Below are positions 43,572 through 51,819 of a stretch of 60,662 nt of DNA, one piece after another. How positions within the stretch are numbered: the stretch's first letter is position 1; each line of letters starts with the position of its first letter. The DNA lies in assembly GCA_021299095.1 (NCBI GenBank), contig JAJTFW010000026.1, positions 1 to 60,662 on the forward strand. Direction: 5' to 3'. Position numbers and translations under genes: made by a program. The notes below the pieces were generated by a model, which saw only the letters and a list, made by a program, of their open reading frames with translations, was not told the origin of the DNA and ran no database searches. This stretch comes from Sphingobacteriales bacterium. GTDB lineage: Bacteria > Bacteroidota > Bacteroidia > AKYH767-A > OLB10.

Positions 43572-44702
43572 TCAGGTTTTGCACAACTTCCAAACTGCGC
43601 TGGTCATATTGTGCCAATCGTATTTTTTCTTTTCCTCCCGTACGGCAGCTGTGAAATCCGGAATGCGATTTTCACTGTAAGTCCTTGCAATTGCTTTGGC
43701 AATTGAAGCGGGGTCTTTATCAACGACAAATCCACTGATGCCATCCAGTACGATCTCCGGCAATCCGCCCACTCGCGTTACAATCATCGGTTTGTCGAAG
43801 TGAAAAGCCATTTGCGAGATTCCACTTTGCGTGGCCGTGTGATAGGGCTGTACCAGTAGGTCGGCGGCACAAAAATAGGCTGCGACTTCCTCGTCCGGAA
43901 TGTAATCCTTGCGCAAAATGATCTTGTCTTCAATTCCCAGGTTTCGAATGAGATCCATGTAGGGCTCTTCGTCCTCGTAGAATTCACCGGCAATTATGAG
44001 CTTCCCAGGAAAGCTGTGCAGCTCATGTTCCCCGATCGCTTTCAGCAGGAGGTCAAGTCCTTTGTAAGCGCGTATAAATCCGAAGAAAAGGAGATAGGGT
44101 AGAGTAGGGTCCAGCCCCAGTTTTTCGCAGGCTATTTCCTTGCTCGTCGATTTGCCGTAATGGTCGTAGATGGGATGCGGTACCAGTAGGCGTTGCGATG
44201 TATTGGTGAACTGCAAAAGTTCCTCCATGACTTGTTTCGACATCGCAATGAAACGATCTATAGAGCGGATGAAATAGCGGGTGAGTATACCGTCGCCAAT
44301 ACGTTTCTCGTGCGGTATCACGTTATCAAGAATGCACATGACCTGTGTGTGGCCATTTCCTCGTACAATACGCGCAATGGTGCCCAGGCAAGGCGCCATG
44401 AAGGGAATCCAGTACTTGAAAATAACAACATCCGGACGTTGTTTTCTAAGCCAAATGCCCGTTCGAATCCAATTCAACGGATTAATGGAGTTGATGCGCG
44501 ATTCGATGCGCAAGCCTTCTGGGGGCGGTGCGTCCGTATATTGTGATTTCCCGGGAAATAGAAAGTTCGGGTACTGGAGTGAGAAGGATAGAAGTGTGAC
44601 ACGACAGCCTTCGTCCTGGAATGCTCTTCCAAGTCGTTCTCCAAAAGCAGCCAGTCCGCCGCGGAGCGGATGCGCTGGACCTGCAATCACCACATGTTTC
44701 AC
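43572..44702 (-). CDS. Glycosyltransferase family 4
   Basis: 376 residues; starts at GTG 44702, which overlaps the stop of the upstream GT2 gene by 4 bp (GTGA). GT-B fold: N-terminal acceptor domain (HPLRGGLAAFGERLGRAF, similar to the glycine-rich start), C-terminal donor domain with FFGFIRAYKGLDLLLKA and the E-x7-E type motif around TATQSGISQMAF and GGLPEIV. It transfers sugar from an NDP-sugar, probably in cell-surface glycan assembly. Donor and acceptor unknown. Confidence 0.88.
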   Translation of the reverse strand: MKHVVIAGPAHPLRGGLAAFGERLGRAFQDEGCRVTLLSFSLQYPNFLFPGKSQYTDAPPPEGLRIESRINSINPLNWIRTGIWLRKQRPDVVIFKYWIPFMAPCLGTIARIVRGNGHTQVMCILDNVIPHEKRIGDGILTRYFIRSIDRFIAMSKQVMEELLQFTNTSQRLLVPHPIYDHYGKSTSKEIACEKLGLDPTLPYLLFFGFIRAYKGLDLLLKAIGEHELHSFPGKLIIAGEFYEDEEPYMDLIRNLGIEDKIILRKDYIPDEEVAAYFCAADLLVQPYHTATQSGISQMAFHFDKPMIVTRVGGLPEIVLDGISGFVVDKDPASIAKAIARTYSENRIPDFTAAVREEKKKYDWHNMTSAVWKLCKT

Positions 44703-45658
44703 GGGTTGTCGATGACTTCGGCGATCAGGTATGTGTTACGCTCTGCATTGCTACGTCCAACCAGTTCGCTGATAAAACCGGCCAGAAACAATTGTGTGCC
44801 GATGATCATGCACGTTAGCGAAATGTAGAACGAGGGACGTTCCGTCAGAAGGCGTGCAAATTGATTGGTGTACACGGCGTAAAGTTTGGATGCACCAAGG
44901 TAAAGGGCTAAGAGGAAGCCGGCAGCAAACACCAGGGTTCCAATTGTTCCAAACAGGTGCATGGGACGCTTTCCGAACCGTGAGACGAAGGTGATGGAGA
45001 GCAGATCCAGGAAGCCGTTTACGAACCGTTCGAGTCCGAATTTCGTACTTCCGTATTTGCGGGCCCGGTGCTCAACGATCTTCTCGCCAATGCGGCCGAA
45101 ACCAGCCCACTTTGCCATCACCGGGATGTAGCGGTGCATTTCACCATACACCTCAATGCTTTTAACCACGTCCTTTCTGTAGGCTTTGAGTCCGCAGTTG
45201 AAATCGTGCAGGTTGTGGATTCCCGACATGCTGCGCGTAGCCCAATTGAAGAATTTCGTTGGAATTGTTTTACTCAGCGGGTCGTAGCGTTTTTGCTTCC
45301 ATCCGGAAACAAGGTCGAAACCTTCGCTCTCAATCATCCGGTAAAGCTCTGGGATTTCATCAGGACTATCCTGCAGGTCGGCGTCCATGGTAATGACGAC
45401 CTCGCCTCGACACGCCTCAAATCCTTTTTGAAGGGCTGCAGATTTTCCATAGTTACGACGAAACCGTATGCCGCGAACAGATTTTGATTTGAATCCTAGG
45501 TCACGAATGGTTTTCCAGGATTTATCTGTACTGCCGTCATCAACAAAAATGATTTCATATTGAAATCCGTTGGATTGCATCACCCGGTCAATCCAGGCCT
45601 GCAATTCGGGCAATGATTCTTCTTCGTTGTAAAGTGGAATTACGACAGAAATGTCCAT
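44699..45658 (-). CDS. Polyprenyl-phosphate-type glycosyltransferase family 2
   Basis: 319 residues. GT-A domain about 1-225 (SVVIPLYNEEESLPEL, VDDGSTD, metal motif MDADLQDSP), then two transmembrane helices (about 235-260 and 275-300) as in DPM1/GtrB/ArnC enzymes, which put sugars on undecaprenyl phosphate. In an operon with the DUF4199 gene (5-nt gap), GT4, gmhA and gmhB. Confidence 0.88.
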   Translation of the reverse strand: MDISVVIPLYNEEESLPELQAWIDRVMQSNGFQYEIIFVDDGSTDKSWKTIRDLGFKSKSVRGIRFRRNYGKSAALQKGFEACRGEVVITMDADLQDSPDEIPELYRMIESEGFDLVSGWKQKRYDPLSKTIPTKFFNWATRSMSGIHNLHDFNCGLKAYRKDVVKSIEVYGEMHRYIPVMAKWAGFGRIGEKIVEHRARKYGSTKFGLERFVNGFLDLLSITFVSRFGKRPMHLFGTIGTLVFAAGFLLALYLGASKLYAVYTNQFARLLTERPSFYISLTCMIIGTQLFLAGFISELVGRSNAERNTYLIAEVIDNP

Positions 45659-45663
45659 TCAGT

Positions 45664-46197
45664 TCACTCTTCTGGGAAATAGGGTTCGCGGCGTACGAAG
45701 GCTGCAGTGATGAATGCAATAACGAGTCCGCCAAGCATTTTATTGAACGCATCACCCATCACCAACTCGTACAGATCCATGTTGCTGATATTCTCAATCG
45801 ACTGTTCGTAGGCGCTTTCACCGATCAGTTCCTGCATATAGCCCTCAGCAAGTTCGGTTGCAGCAAGCAGTTCTTGTTTGTGGTTTTCAAGGATTGTGGG
45901 GTCCCAAACGGTGATAAATATCCATGCCATGCCGGCAAAGAGTAATGCACCGGCGGAGCTGGTTAGTAATCCGATCCGAAAGGCCTGCCAGTATCCGACA
46001 ATCCCCTTGTTTTCAATGTTGCGGTAATGAATGGAGGCAAGCACCATGAACAGCGGCGGTATCCATGCGCCCAACCAGGATGCATTACCTAGAGGATTGG
46101 TATCGGTTAAGTACAGAAAAAGAAAAAAGACAAAACTGCCCGCACCACTTAGCACACCATAATTCAAGGCGGTTTTTAGGGTGGATGGGGGATGCAT
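45664..46197 (-). CDS. DUF4199 membrane protein
   Basis: 177 residues with about four hydrophobic helices (LNYGVLSGAGSFVFFLFLYL, then WLGAWIPPLFMVLA, LLTSSAGALLFAGMAWIF, and a C-terminal one). DUF4199 proteins are frequent in Bacteroidota next to GT2 genes; the function is unknown. First gene of the glycosyltransferase/heptose operon with a clear promoter. Confidence 0.78.
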   Translation of the reverse strand: MHPPSTLKTALNYGVLSGAGSFVFFLFLYLTDTNPLGNASWLGAWIPPLFMVLASIHYRNIENKGIVGYWQAFRIGLLTSSAGALLFAGMAWIFITVWDPTILENHKQELLAATELAEGYMQELIGESAYEQSIENISNMDLYELVMGDAFNKMLGGLVIAFITAAFVRREPYFPEE

Positions 46198-46213
46198 ACA
46201 GGATAATTTTTAT

Positions 46214-46221
46214 CAAATATA
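46214..46221 (-). promoter_or_regulatory. Promoter of the DUF4199-GT-gmh operon
   Basis: TATATTTG on the minus strand, 16 nt before the ATG at 46197, with TTG (complement of 46242-46244) 20 nt upstream. Confidence 0.65.
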
Positions 46222-46262
46222 GTCCCGATACCATTGACAATCAATAGTACCACAAAAAAAAT

Positions 46263-46357
46263 GGGTAAGCTACTTATATCGCACCGCTCAACCGATTATC
46301 CTTGCTGCCTTCCGGCCCTGGGGAGGTTTTCAGGAGCTGGTCGTATAAGACTTACCC
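46263..46357 (-). ncRNA. ffs: Signal recognition particle RNA, small bacterial type
   Basis: RNA of the SRP, which pairs with Ffh for co-translational targeting. On the minus strand the ends GGGTAAG and CTTACCC pair, followed by CTTATA/TATAAG, and the apical region holds CCAGGGCCGGAAGGCAGCAA, the GGAA-tetraloop and asymmetric loop that bind the Ffh M domain. About 95 nt, hairpin only, no Alu domain. A perfect -7 element ends 4 nt before the first G. Confidence 0.9.
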
Positions 46358-46361
46358 GGGA

Positions 46362-46369
46362 CAAAGATA
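46362..46369 (-). promoter_or_regulatory. Promoter -7 element of SRP RNA
   Basis: TATCTTTG on the minus strand; the predicted RNA 5' end (46357) is 5 nt after its last base. A TTG (complement of 46386-46388) lies 16 nt upstream. It is an internal ruler for where transcripts start relative to TAnnTTTG. Confidence 0.7.
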
Positions 46370-46381
46370 GGGTTTTCGATT

Positions 46382-46399
46382 TATCAACAGGTGTTGATA
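46382..46399. promoter_or_regulatory. 18-bp inverted repeat between SRP RNA and transaldolase promoters
   Basis: TATCAACA-GG-TGTTGATA, perfect 8-bp arms. It covers the -33 region of the SRP RNA promoter and lies 28 nt upstream of the transaldolase -7 element, a position typical of an operator. The regulator is unknown. Confidence 0.4.
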
Positions 46400-46426
46400 G
46401 GTGTAATTCCGGGCAATACTTCGGTT

Positions 46427-46434
46427 TAGTTTTG
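46427..46434 (+). promoter_or_regulatory. Promoter -7 element of the transaldolase gene
   Basis: TAGTTTTG, 20 nt before the ATG at 46455. Confidence 0.55.
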
Positions 46435-46454
46435 CAGCAACAACCAATATACCC

Positions 46455-47111
46455 ATGAAATTCTTCATTGATACTGCCAATCTTGAACAAATCCGGGAAG
46501 CCTATGACTTGGGCGTACTCGACGGTGTGACCACAAACCCCTCGCTCATGGCCAAAGAGGGAATCAAAGGCCGTGATGCGGTCATGAAACATTACGTGGA
46601 CATCTGCGAGATAGCGCAGGGCGGAGATGTCAGTGCTGAGGTTATTTCGACAGACTTTGCCGGTATCATTCGGGAGGGCGAGGAGTTGGCAGAACTTCAC
46701 CCTCAAATCGTCGTGAAGGTTCCGATGATTAAGGACGGTGTAAAGGCAATCCGTTATTTTTCTAAAAAGGGCATTCGTACCAATTGTACGCTGGTTTTTT
46801 CTGCAGGACAGGCTCTACTCGCTGCTAAAGCGGGAGCGAGCTATGTTTCGCCCTTCCTGGGTCGTCTAGATGATGTATCAACCGACGGACTTGCACTAAT
46901 TGAGCAGATTGTTCTGATTTATGACAACTACGGTATGGGGACCGAGGTCTTGGCCGCTTCTATTCGTCACCCCATGCACATCATCAAATGTGCTGAGCTT
47001 GGTGCTGATGTGGCTACATGTCCCCTGCAACCGATTCTCGATTTGCTCAAGCACCCGCTTACCGATTCGGGTCTAGCGAAGTTTCTTTCCGACGCAGCAA
47101 AAACAGCCTGA
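46455..47111 (+). CDS. Transaldolase / fructose-6-phosphate aldolase family
   Basis: 218 residues, the short FSA-like transaldolase type. Motifs: [25 protein letters not shown], Schiff-base Lys in VVKVPM (K88), [12 protein letters not shown] and SPFLGRLDD. In the pentose phosphate pathway it would work with the split transketolase encoded 9 kb away and could supply sedoheptulose-7-phosphate to GmhA. Transaldolase versus fructose-6-phosphate aldolase activity cannot be decided by eye. Confidence 0.9.
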   Translation: MKFFIDTANLEQIREAYDLGVLDGVTTNPSLMAKEGIKGRDAVMKHYVDICEIAQGGDVSAEVISTDFAGIIREGEELAELHPQIVVKVPMIKDGVKAIRYFSKKGIRTNCTLVFSAGQALLAAKAGASYVSPFLGRLDDVSTDGLALIEQIVLIYDNYGMGTEVLAASIRHPMHIIKCAELGADVATCPLQPILDLLKHPLTDSGLAKFLSDAAKTA

Positions 47112-47121
47112 AGATCTCCAA

Positions 47122-47156
47122 GCATAAAAAAAGCCCCATCGGGGCTTTTTTTATGC
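47122..47156. terminator. Bidirectional terminator between transaldolase and M36 protease
   Basis: A 16-bp perfect stem (47122-47137 with 47141-47156), core AGCCCC/GGGGCT with A7/T7 arms and a 3-nt loop. Between convergent genes. Confidence 0.9.
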
Positions 47157-47170
47157 ATTCTTGGTCGGTT

Positions 47171-50095
47171 TTAGCGCATTACAGACAGCTTGCGGCTGCC
47201 AACCATCCCATTTCTATTCAAAATGCGGAGCTGATAAATCCCGTTTGAAAGTGAGCGTGTGGACAGAGTGAAATCCTGAGGACCTGCAACGATGTTCACC
47301 TGTCGGGTGTCGACCAGTCTTCCACTTGGATCTATGATTTGAAGTTCACAGGCCTCCAGGTTTTCTTTGCTAACAACTGTAATGCGTGAGTAATCATCGG
47401 CGGGGTTAGGCCATACACTGAATGAAGTCAGCGCCATGGGCTCATTGATGCCCGTGCTCGAGAGTTCATCGTACAGGGAAAATTCGTCCATAAGTGCTTC
47501 AATCAGGCTTCCAGGTGTTGCATCTTCAGCCACAAACCGAACTGTTACCGTTGAACTGGGCGTGATGTAATCATTTAGACGAAACACGAATCGTCTCCAG
47601 CTGTGATCCGATACATTGGTGTTTTCGACCGGCACATAGGTGCTTCCGTTGTTTGAAACATAAACCTGCCAATAGTCTGTTCCTGGAGTTGCCCCCTGGT
47701 CGTTGGTATACCAGCGGTAGTACTCGAAGGTTGGATTCGTGTAGCTGGTGAGGTCGTATACAGGTGATGTGAGTGTGGTCGCACCTCCGTCAACATCATT
47801 TGCACCCGCAGCGCCACCTGATGTTCCTCCGGTGACGTAGCAGATGGCTCCGCCCGGAGTCACCTGGAAGTCGGGTTGCACGACTGTCCCGGTGATGTCG
47901 GTCTGTTCCGGAACATTTTGCTCCCAGATACCGGTTGTGGCTCCGTCGGATGCAAGCCCCTCTTGCCAGCTTCCGGAGGTGACATCAAAGTCGTCCGTGA
48001 AAATTTTATCGAATCCGACCATGATGAAATACGGGATGTTCGGATTTGATGTATTGGATCCGAGTGGCATTACGTTGCTCAGTGTACCGTTTACATCTTC
48101 AATGGCGATGTAGTATGCGATTACAGTTCCGGCTGGTTGACCAGGAATGGTTGTCGTGTAATTGTTTGCACCTGATGTTGACATCGTGAAAGGCGTCCAG
48201 GTCGTACTGTTATTCAATCGATAGGCTCCTTTTACAGCTGAAAACGCCCAAGCGAATTGCAGATTGCTCAGGTTTGCATTCAAGGTAATGGCCGCATTTG
48301 GAGAAGACGTGGTGACAGGCGTGTGGTTCAGGGATGCGTTTGAAAGCAGGCTGATTCCATGTTGCGCAAACCCTTGAGATATAGCTGCAGCATTCGGCGT
48401 GCCATTGCTGAGGTTCGCGTCGTTGTCATCGGCCAGTAGGGCGTCAATGAGGATATCGGTGTAAACCTGTCCCTCTGCGCCGTCAGGTCCATTCGCAAGT
48501 CCGGCATGCGTTTCCGCAAACAAATCGGACATCGTGGTTAAGGAGCCAAGCAATAGTCCGGTCGACCACCAGGCACCGGCAATGATTTCACCGTCTGCGT
48601 GTACTTGACCAACTATGTTTTGAGGATACACCTTGCGGTTGACGCCATTGTTGAAATCATAGTTGCGAACGTATGATGTAGGATCGGTGTCGCTGAATCC
48701 GATTCCAAGGACAGGATCTCCCGTGATTGAAATTCCCCAGATATCGGAGTATCCCTCGCCCATGGCTCCATTGTCAAAGTTTAATCCGTTGAATGACCAG
48801 TATACATTGGTTATACCGTGTCCATACTCATGGTAGATCACATCAGCGACCATGCTCAGCGCATAACATCCGCCTGCGGTGGTGTAGAAGTTCAGTCCGC
48901 CATCATAAAAGGCATTGCATGTCCCATCGGTTCGTTCTACCTTGACGTTGATTGGAAAGTCGAGGCCGGTGAACCCCGTTCCAAGTTTGGCCTTCATGAA
49001 ATCATGCACAACATTGGTGTGGTAGTAAGCGGACAGGTGACGATCTGTGCTATACGTATCGAAGTTGACGGTGTTCTGTCCCGGATTCATCGTGGCACTG
49101 AACGATTGAAGGGTTGTGCCGCTTGCACCCGTGTAGACTTGTGCCCAGGGGCCACGCAGCGTAAAAGTCGCATTGTAGGGTGAGGTATTCGGGAAATTCA
49201 GGAATCCATTGTTGTCCGTGTTGTAATCAATGCCGCCTACTGTGACTTGCAGGTAAGGAAGATTCACAATTGAAGTCGGGTTGTAGGGGTGTGTCGGATA
49301 TACTGTAGCGCCAACAACAATGTCGGAACTGGCGAAATTGACAATGCGGTTTTTGCGATAAAGCACTTCCCCGGAGTGCGCATCTACAAGGGTGTAGTAC
49401 GCGGAGGATTGTCCTTCCTGGGGAAGCGTTCGTGCTTCTAGCTCATACACCAATCTGTAATCATAGCTACGGTAGCCGGGGATAGGTAAAATCTTCAGGT
49501 CGGGGCTTGCCTGAATGGATGTGACGGGAAGTGTCAAGTCTGCAATTGCTGCTGCGTTAGCCTGTTGTGGCGTCAGCGTGGGTGTCATAGGAACCTGTAT
49601 GTTGTCGAATAAGTCAACTCCGAACATGACAATCTTATAGTCGGGTTTGGACAAACGCACCGATATGCGGCTCCAGAGAATCTCTTTTCCAAGATGACGT
49701 TGCTTGAAATTTACGTTTATGTATTTTTTTGTCTCGGGCGCAGAAATGAACTCGAGTTCCATGTTGGGCTGAACAAAACCTGGCAACTGATTCATTACAA
49801 AATAACTTGCCATGGCGGCGGGCGAACCACTGATTCCAAGATCGATGGGTGTTCCGAATGCGCGATGTGGGCGTCCAGTGCCTTCGTTGAATTGTACCCA
49901 CCAATCTCCGTGTTGGCTCAGGAATTGCTGCCATGGAGATGCTTCCCGAAGGCTTGCCTGGTAGCTGGCGTCGGGCAGACGTTTACTGTCAGCCATGAAG
50001 CGCTTCTCAGAAGCATCATGGTGTGAATGTATGTCCCCTCCGAATACAGAAGATAGCGTTAGGGAGAGCAGGATAGGTAGTATGGCTTTTTTCAT
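47171..50095 (-). CDS. Secreted M36-family (fungalysin) metalloprotease with T9SS sorting tail
   Basis: 974 residues. Signal peptide about 1-19; FTP-type propeptide (about 75-260, ending near SGEVLYRKNRI); M36 catalytic domain with zinc motif HEYGH (422-426) and the downstream Glu in GAMGEGYSDIWG. Then an Fn3/Ig-like segment, a jelly-roll domain (about 690-870, TNPTFEYYRWYTND) and a type A T9SS tail (PNPADDYSR, NGIYQLRILNRNG). It should degrade extracellular protein. Its own promoter lies 16 nt upstream. Confidence 0.92.
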   Translation of the reverse strand: MKKAILPILLSLTLSSVFGGDIHSHHDASEKRFMADSKRLPDASYQASLREASPWQQFLSQHGDWWVQFNEGTGRPHRAFGTPIDLGISGSPAAMASYFVMNQLPGFVQPNMELEFISAPETKKYINVNFKQRHLGKEILWSRISVRLSKPDYKIVMFGVDLFDNIQVPMTPTLTPQQANAAAIADLTLPVTSIQASPDLKILPIPGYRSYDYRLVYELEARTLPQEGQSSAYYTLVDAHSGEVLYRKNRIVNFASSDIVVGATVYPTHPYNPTSIVNLPYLQVTVGGIDYNTDNNGFLNFPNTSPYNATFTLRGPWAQVYTGASGTTLQSFSATMNPGQNTVNFDTYSTDRHLSAYYHTNVVHDFMKAKLGTGFTGLDFPINVKVERTDGTCNAFYDGGLNFYTTAGGCYALSMVADVIYHEYGHGITNVYWSFNGLNFDNGAMGEGYSDIWGISITGDPVLGIGFSDTDPTSYVRNYDFNNGVNRKVYPQNIVGQVHADGEIIAGAWWSTGLLLGSLTTMSDLFAETHAGLANGPDGAEGQVYTDILIDALLADDNDANLSNGTPNAAAISQGFAQHGISLLSNASLNHTPVTTSSPNAAITLNANLSNLQFAWAFSAVKGAYRLNNSTTWTPFTMSTSGANNYTTTIPGQPAGTVIAYYIAIEDVNGTLSNVMPLGSNTSNPNIPYFIMVGFDKIFTDDFDVTSGSWQEGLASDGATTGIWEQNVPEQTDITGTVVQPDFQVTPGGAICYVTGGTSGGAAGANDVDGGATTLTSPVYDLTSYTNPTFEYYRWYTNDQGATPGTDYWQVYVSNNGSTYVPVENTNVSDHSWRRFVFRLNDYITPSSTVTVRFVAEDATPGSLIEALMDEFSLYDELSSTGINEPMALTSFSVWPNPADDYSRITVVSKENLEACELQIIDPSGRLVDTRQVNIVAGPQDFTLSTRSLSNGIYQLRILNRNGMVGSRKLSVMR

Positions 50096-50111
50096 GAATC
50101 AGGTTGATGTT

Positions 50112-50119
50112 CAAATATA
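50112..50119 (-). promoter_or_regulatory. Promoter -7 element of the M36 protease gene
   Basis: TATATTTG on the minus strand, 16 nt before the ATG at 50095. Confidence 0.55.
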
Positions 50120-50163
50120 CACACAACGCTTCAGCCGATTGGGTGTTCGGAGTCACTGAAGTG

Positions 50164-51054
50164 TCAAATGCCCTCGACAACTGTCCTGAGTAGCTCGGAG
50201 GGGGATAAGAACCGGTAATCCCCCTGATTCCTGAACCAGGTCATCTGCCGTTTGGCATAATTACGGGTGTGTTGTTTGATTTTTTCAACGGCCTCGATAA
50301 GACTTATTTCAGCGTTTAAAAACTGAAATAACTCCGTATAGCCCACAGTGCTTAAGGTGCTCAGATGTTGAGATGGGTGTAGTGATTTTACCTCGTCTAG
50401 CAAGCCACGCTGCATCATTTCATCGGTACGTAGGTTGATGCGTTCATACAGAACTTCTCGCGGCAAATCGATGCAATAGCGTTCAATCTTCCAGTCCGGG
50501 TTGATGGTTTTCCGATCTCCGGCCTGGTCACCGAATGGCTTTCTGCCAGACCAAACGATCTCCAGAGCTCGGATCACCCTGGCTGGATTGTTTGTATCAA
50601 TCTGGTTGAAGCGAACGGGGTCGTCAGACTCCAAAGCCCGCCGAAGTGCTTCCAGTCCACCTGCATTCTGAATGCGGATTATCCGCTCTGTAATGTCCGG
50701 TGTGGGTTTTGAAAATTCATCGAGCCCTTCAAGCAGCGCTTTGATGTAGAGTCCTGTTCCACCACACAGGACCACGACCTCGTGATCCTTGAAAAGTTTG
50801 GTGATGAGGTCACGTGCTTCGGAGGCATAGCTGCCCGCCGACATTTTTTGATGAATGGAGTGGCTGTGGATGAAATGGTGTGGCGTTTTCCGTAGCTCCT
50901 CAGGTTCAGGAACCGCAGTTCCAATAGAAAGCTCGCGGTAGCACTGCCTGGAGTCGGCCGAAACGATATGCGTATTGAAATGTCCGGCAATTCGAATCGC
51001 CAAATCGGATTTACCGCTAGCCGTTGCACCGGCAATCACAATCAGTCTGGGCAT
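50164..51054 (-). CDS. miaA: tRNA dimethylallyltransferase
   Basis: Adds the dimethylallyl group to A37 of tRNAs reading UNN codons. 296 residues: P-loop GATASGKS (9-16), SADSRQCYRELSIGTAVP, GGTGLYIKALLEGLD, and the C-terminal KRQMTWFRNQ. Downstream of the pRiA4b-like gene (35-nt gap) and probably co-transcribed. Confidence 0.95.
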   Translation of the reverse strand: MPRLIVIAGATASGKSDLAIRIAGHFNTHIVSADSRQCYRELSIGTAVPEPEELRKTPHHFIHSHSIHQKMSAGSYASEARDLITKLFKDHEVVVLCGGTGLYIKALLEGLDEFSKPTPDITERIIRIQNAGGLEALRRALESDDPVRFNQIDTNNPARVIRALEIVWSGRKPFGDQAGDRKTINPDWKIERYCIDLPREVLYERINLRTDEMMQRGLLDEVKSLHPSQHLSTLSTVGYTELFQFLNAEISLIEAVEKIKQHTRNYAKRQMTWFRNQGDYRFLSPSELLRTVVEGI

Positions 51055-51089
51055 GGAATCATGCGCACCGGCTCTTGAGGCGCGGGGAA

Positions 51090-51770
51090 TCAGTAATCAT
51101 CGCGGTCTTCCTCGCCGGATCCGTACTCCTGTCCTTCTTCTGCACCATCCGATTCGCCATCTTCTCCTCTTTCTTCTTCTTCACCTTCTTCTCCCATTCC
51201 TTCTAGCTCATCCAGTTCAACGCCATCTTCGGTGTCGCCCATGATGCTCTCTTCTTCCGGTTCATCCTCTGGCACGACTTCTCCTTCTACATCCTGGAGG
51301 AGTTTGGCGAAAGCATCTTCTTCTGCAATGACCAGTTTGGGTGCAGCAGTAACGGCATACTGTTTTGGAGCATCACCGTGCGATTTCACACAAATAGGAT
51401 ATTCCTTGCTGGCTTCAGCCTGGGGAATTATCTTAATCAACTCAATGAAAAATGACCAATTGGCCGTCTCGTCACTTACATAGTAGATTTTCTGATGCGG
51501 ATCTGCGATAAAATCGCACAACCTGCCGGATTCCATCAGAATCGTGTCCTTTCCTTCTTTGTCTGTCTTAGGCTGGGATGAAATCTCCTGTCCTTTGATC
51601 CAGTAGTCGTTACTTATGAAAAAGGATGCAGCTTTACTTCCATCAAACGCGATGGCTTGTTGGATACACCGGTGGAGATCTAAAAAGGTTTGATTGCTAC
51701 GGATTTCAATATCGCGGCTGACTTCATCATAGTCCTCAAACGAAACCCTGAATTTGTATGCTGTTGCCAT
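51090..51770 (-). CDS. pRiA4b ORF-3-like protein with acidic tail
   Basis: 226 residues. The N-terminal domain (about 1-150) has the pattern of the plasmid pRiA4b ORF-3 family (YKFRVSFEDYDEVSRDIEI, TFLDLHRCIQQAIAF, ISNDYWIKGQEI). The last about 65 residues are almost all Glu, Asp and Gly. Function unknown; neighbourhood with miaA recurs in Flavobacteriia, as far as I recall. There is no sign of the mobile element that gave the family its name. Confidence 0.75.
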   Translation of the reverse strand: MATAYKFRVSFEDYDEVSRDIEIRSNQTFLDLHRCIQQAIAFDGSKAASFFISNDYWIKGQEISSQPKTDKEGKDTILMESGRLCDFIADPHQKIYYVSDETANWSFFIELIKIIPQAEASKEYPICVKSHGDAPKQYAVTAAPKLVIAEEDAFAKLLQDVEGEVVPEDEPEEESIMGDTEDGVELDELEGMGEEGEEEERGEDGESDGAEEGQEYGSGEEDRDDY

Positions 51771-51786
51771 AGGTTCAGACGTGATA

Positions 51787-51794
51787 CAAATATA
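51787..51794 (-). promoter_or_regulatory. Promoter of the pRiA4b-like/miaA operon
   Basis: TATATTTG on the minus strand, 16 nt before the ATG at 51770, with TTG (complement of 51814-51816) 19 nt upstream. Confidence 0.65.
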
Positions 51795-51819
51795 AAATCC
51801 GTAGGCGAACCTGCAATAT

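Noticed and set aside
51090-51770. Mobile element suggested by the pRiA4b/IS1096 family name
   Set aside because: No transposase, inverted repeats or target duplications are nearby, and neighbours are core genes.
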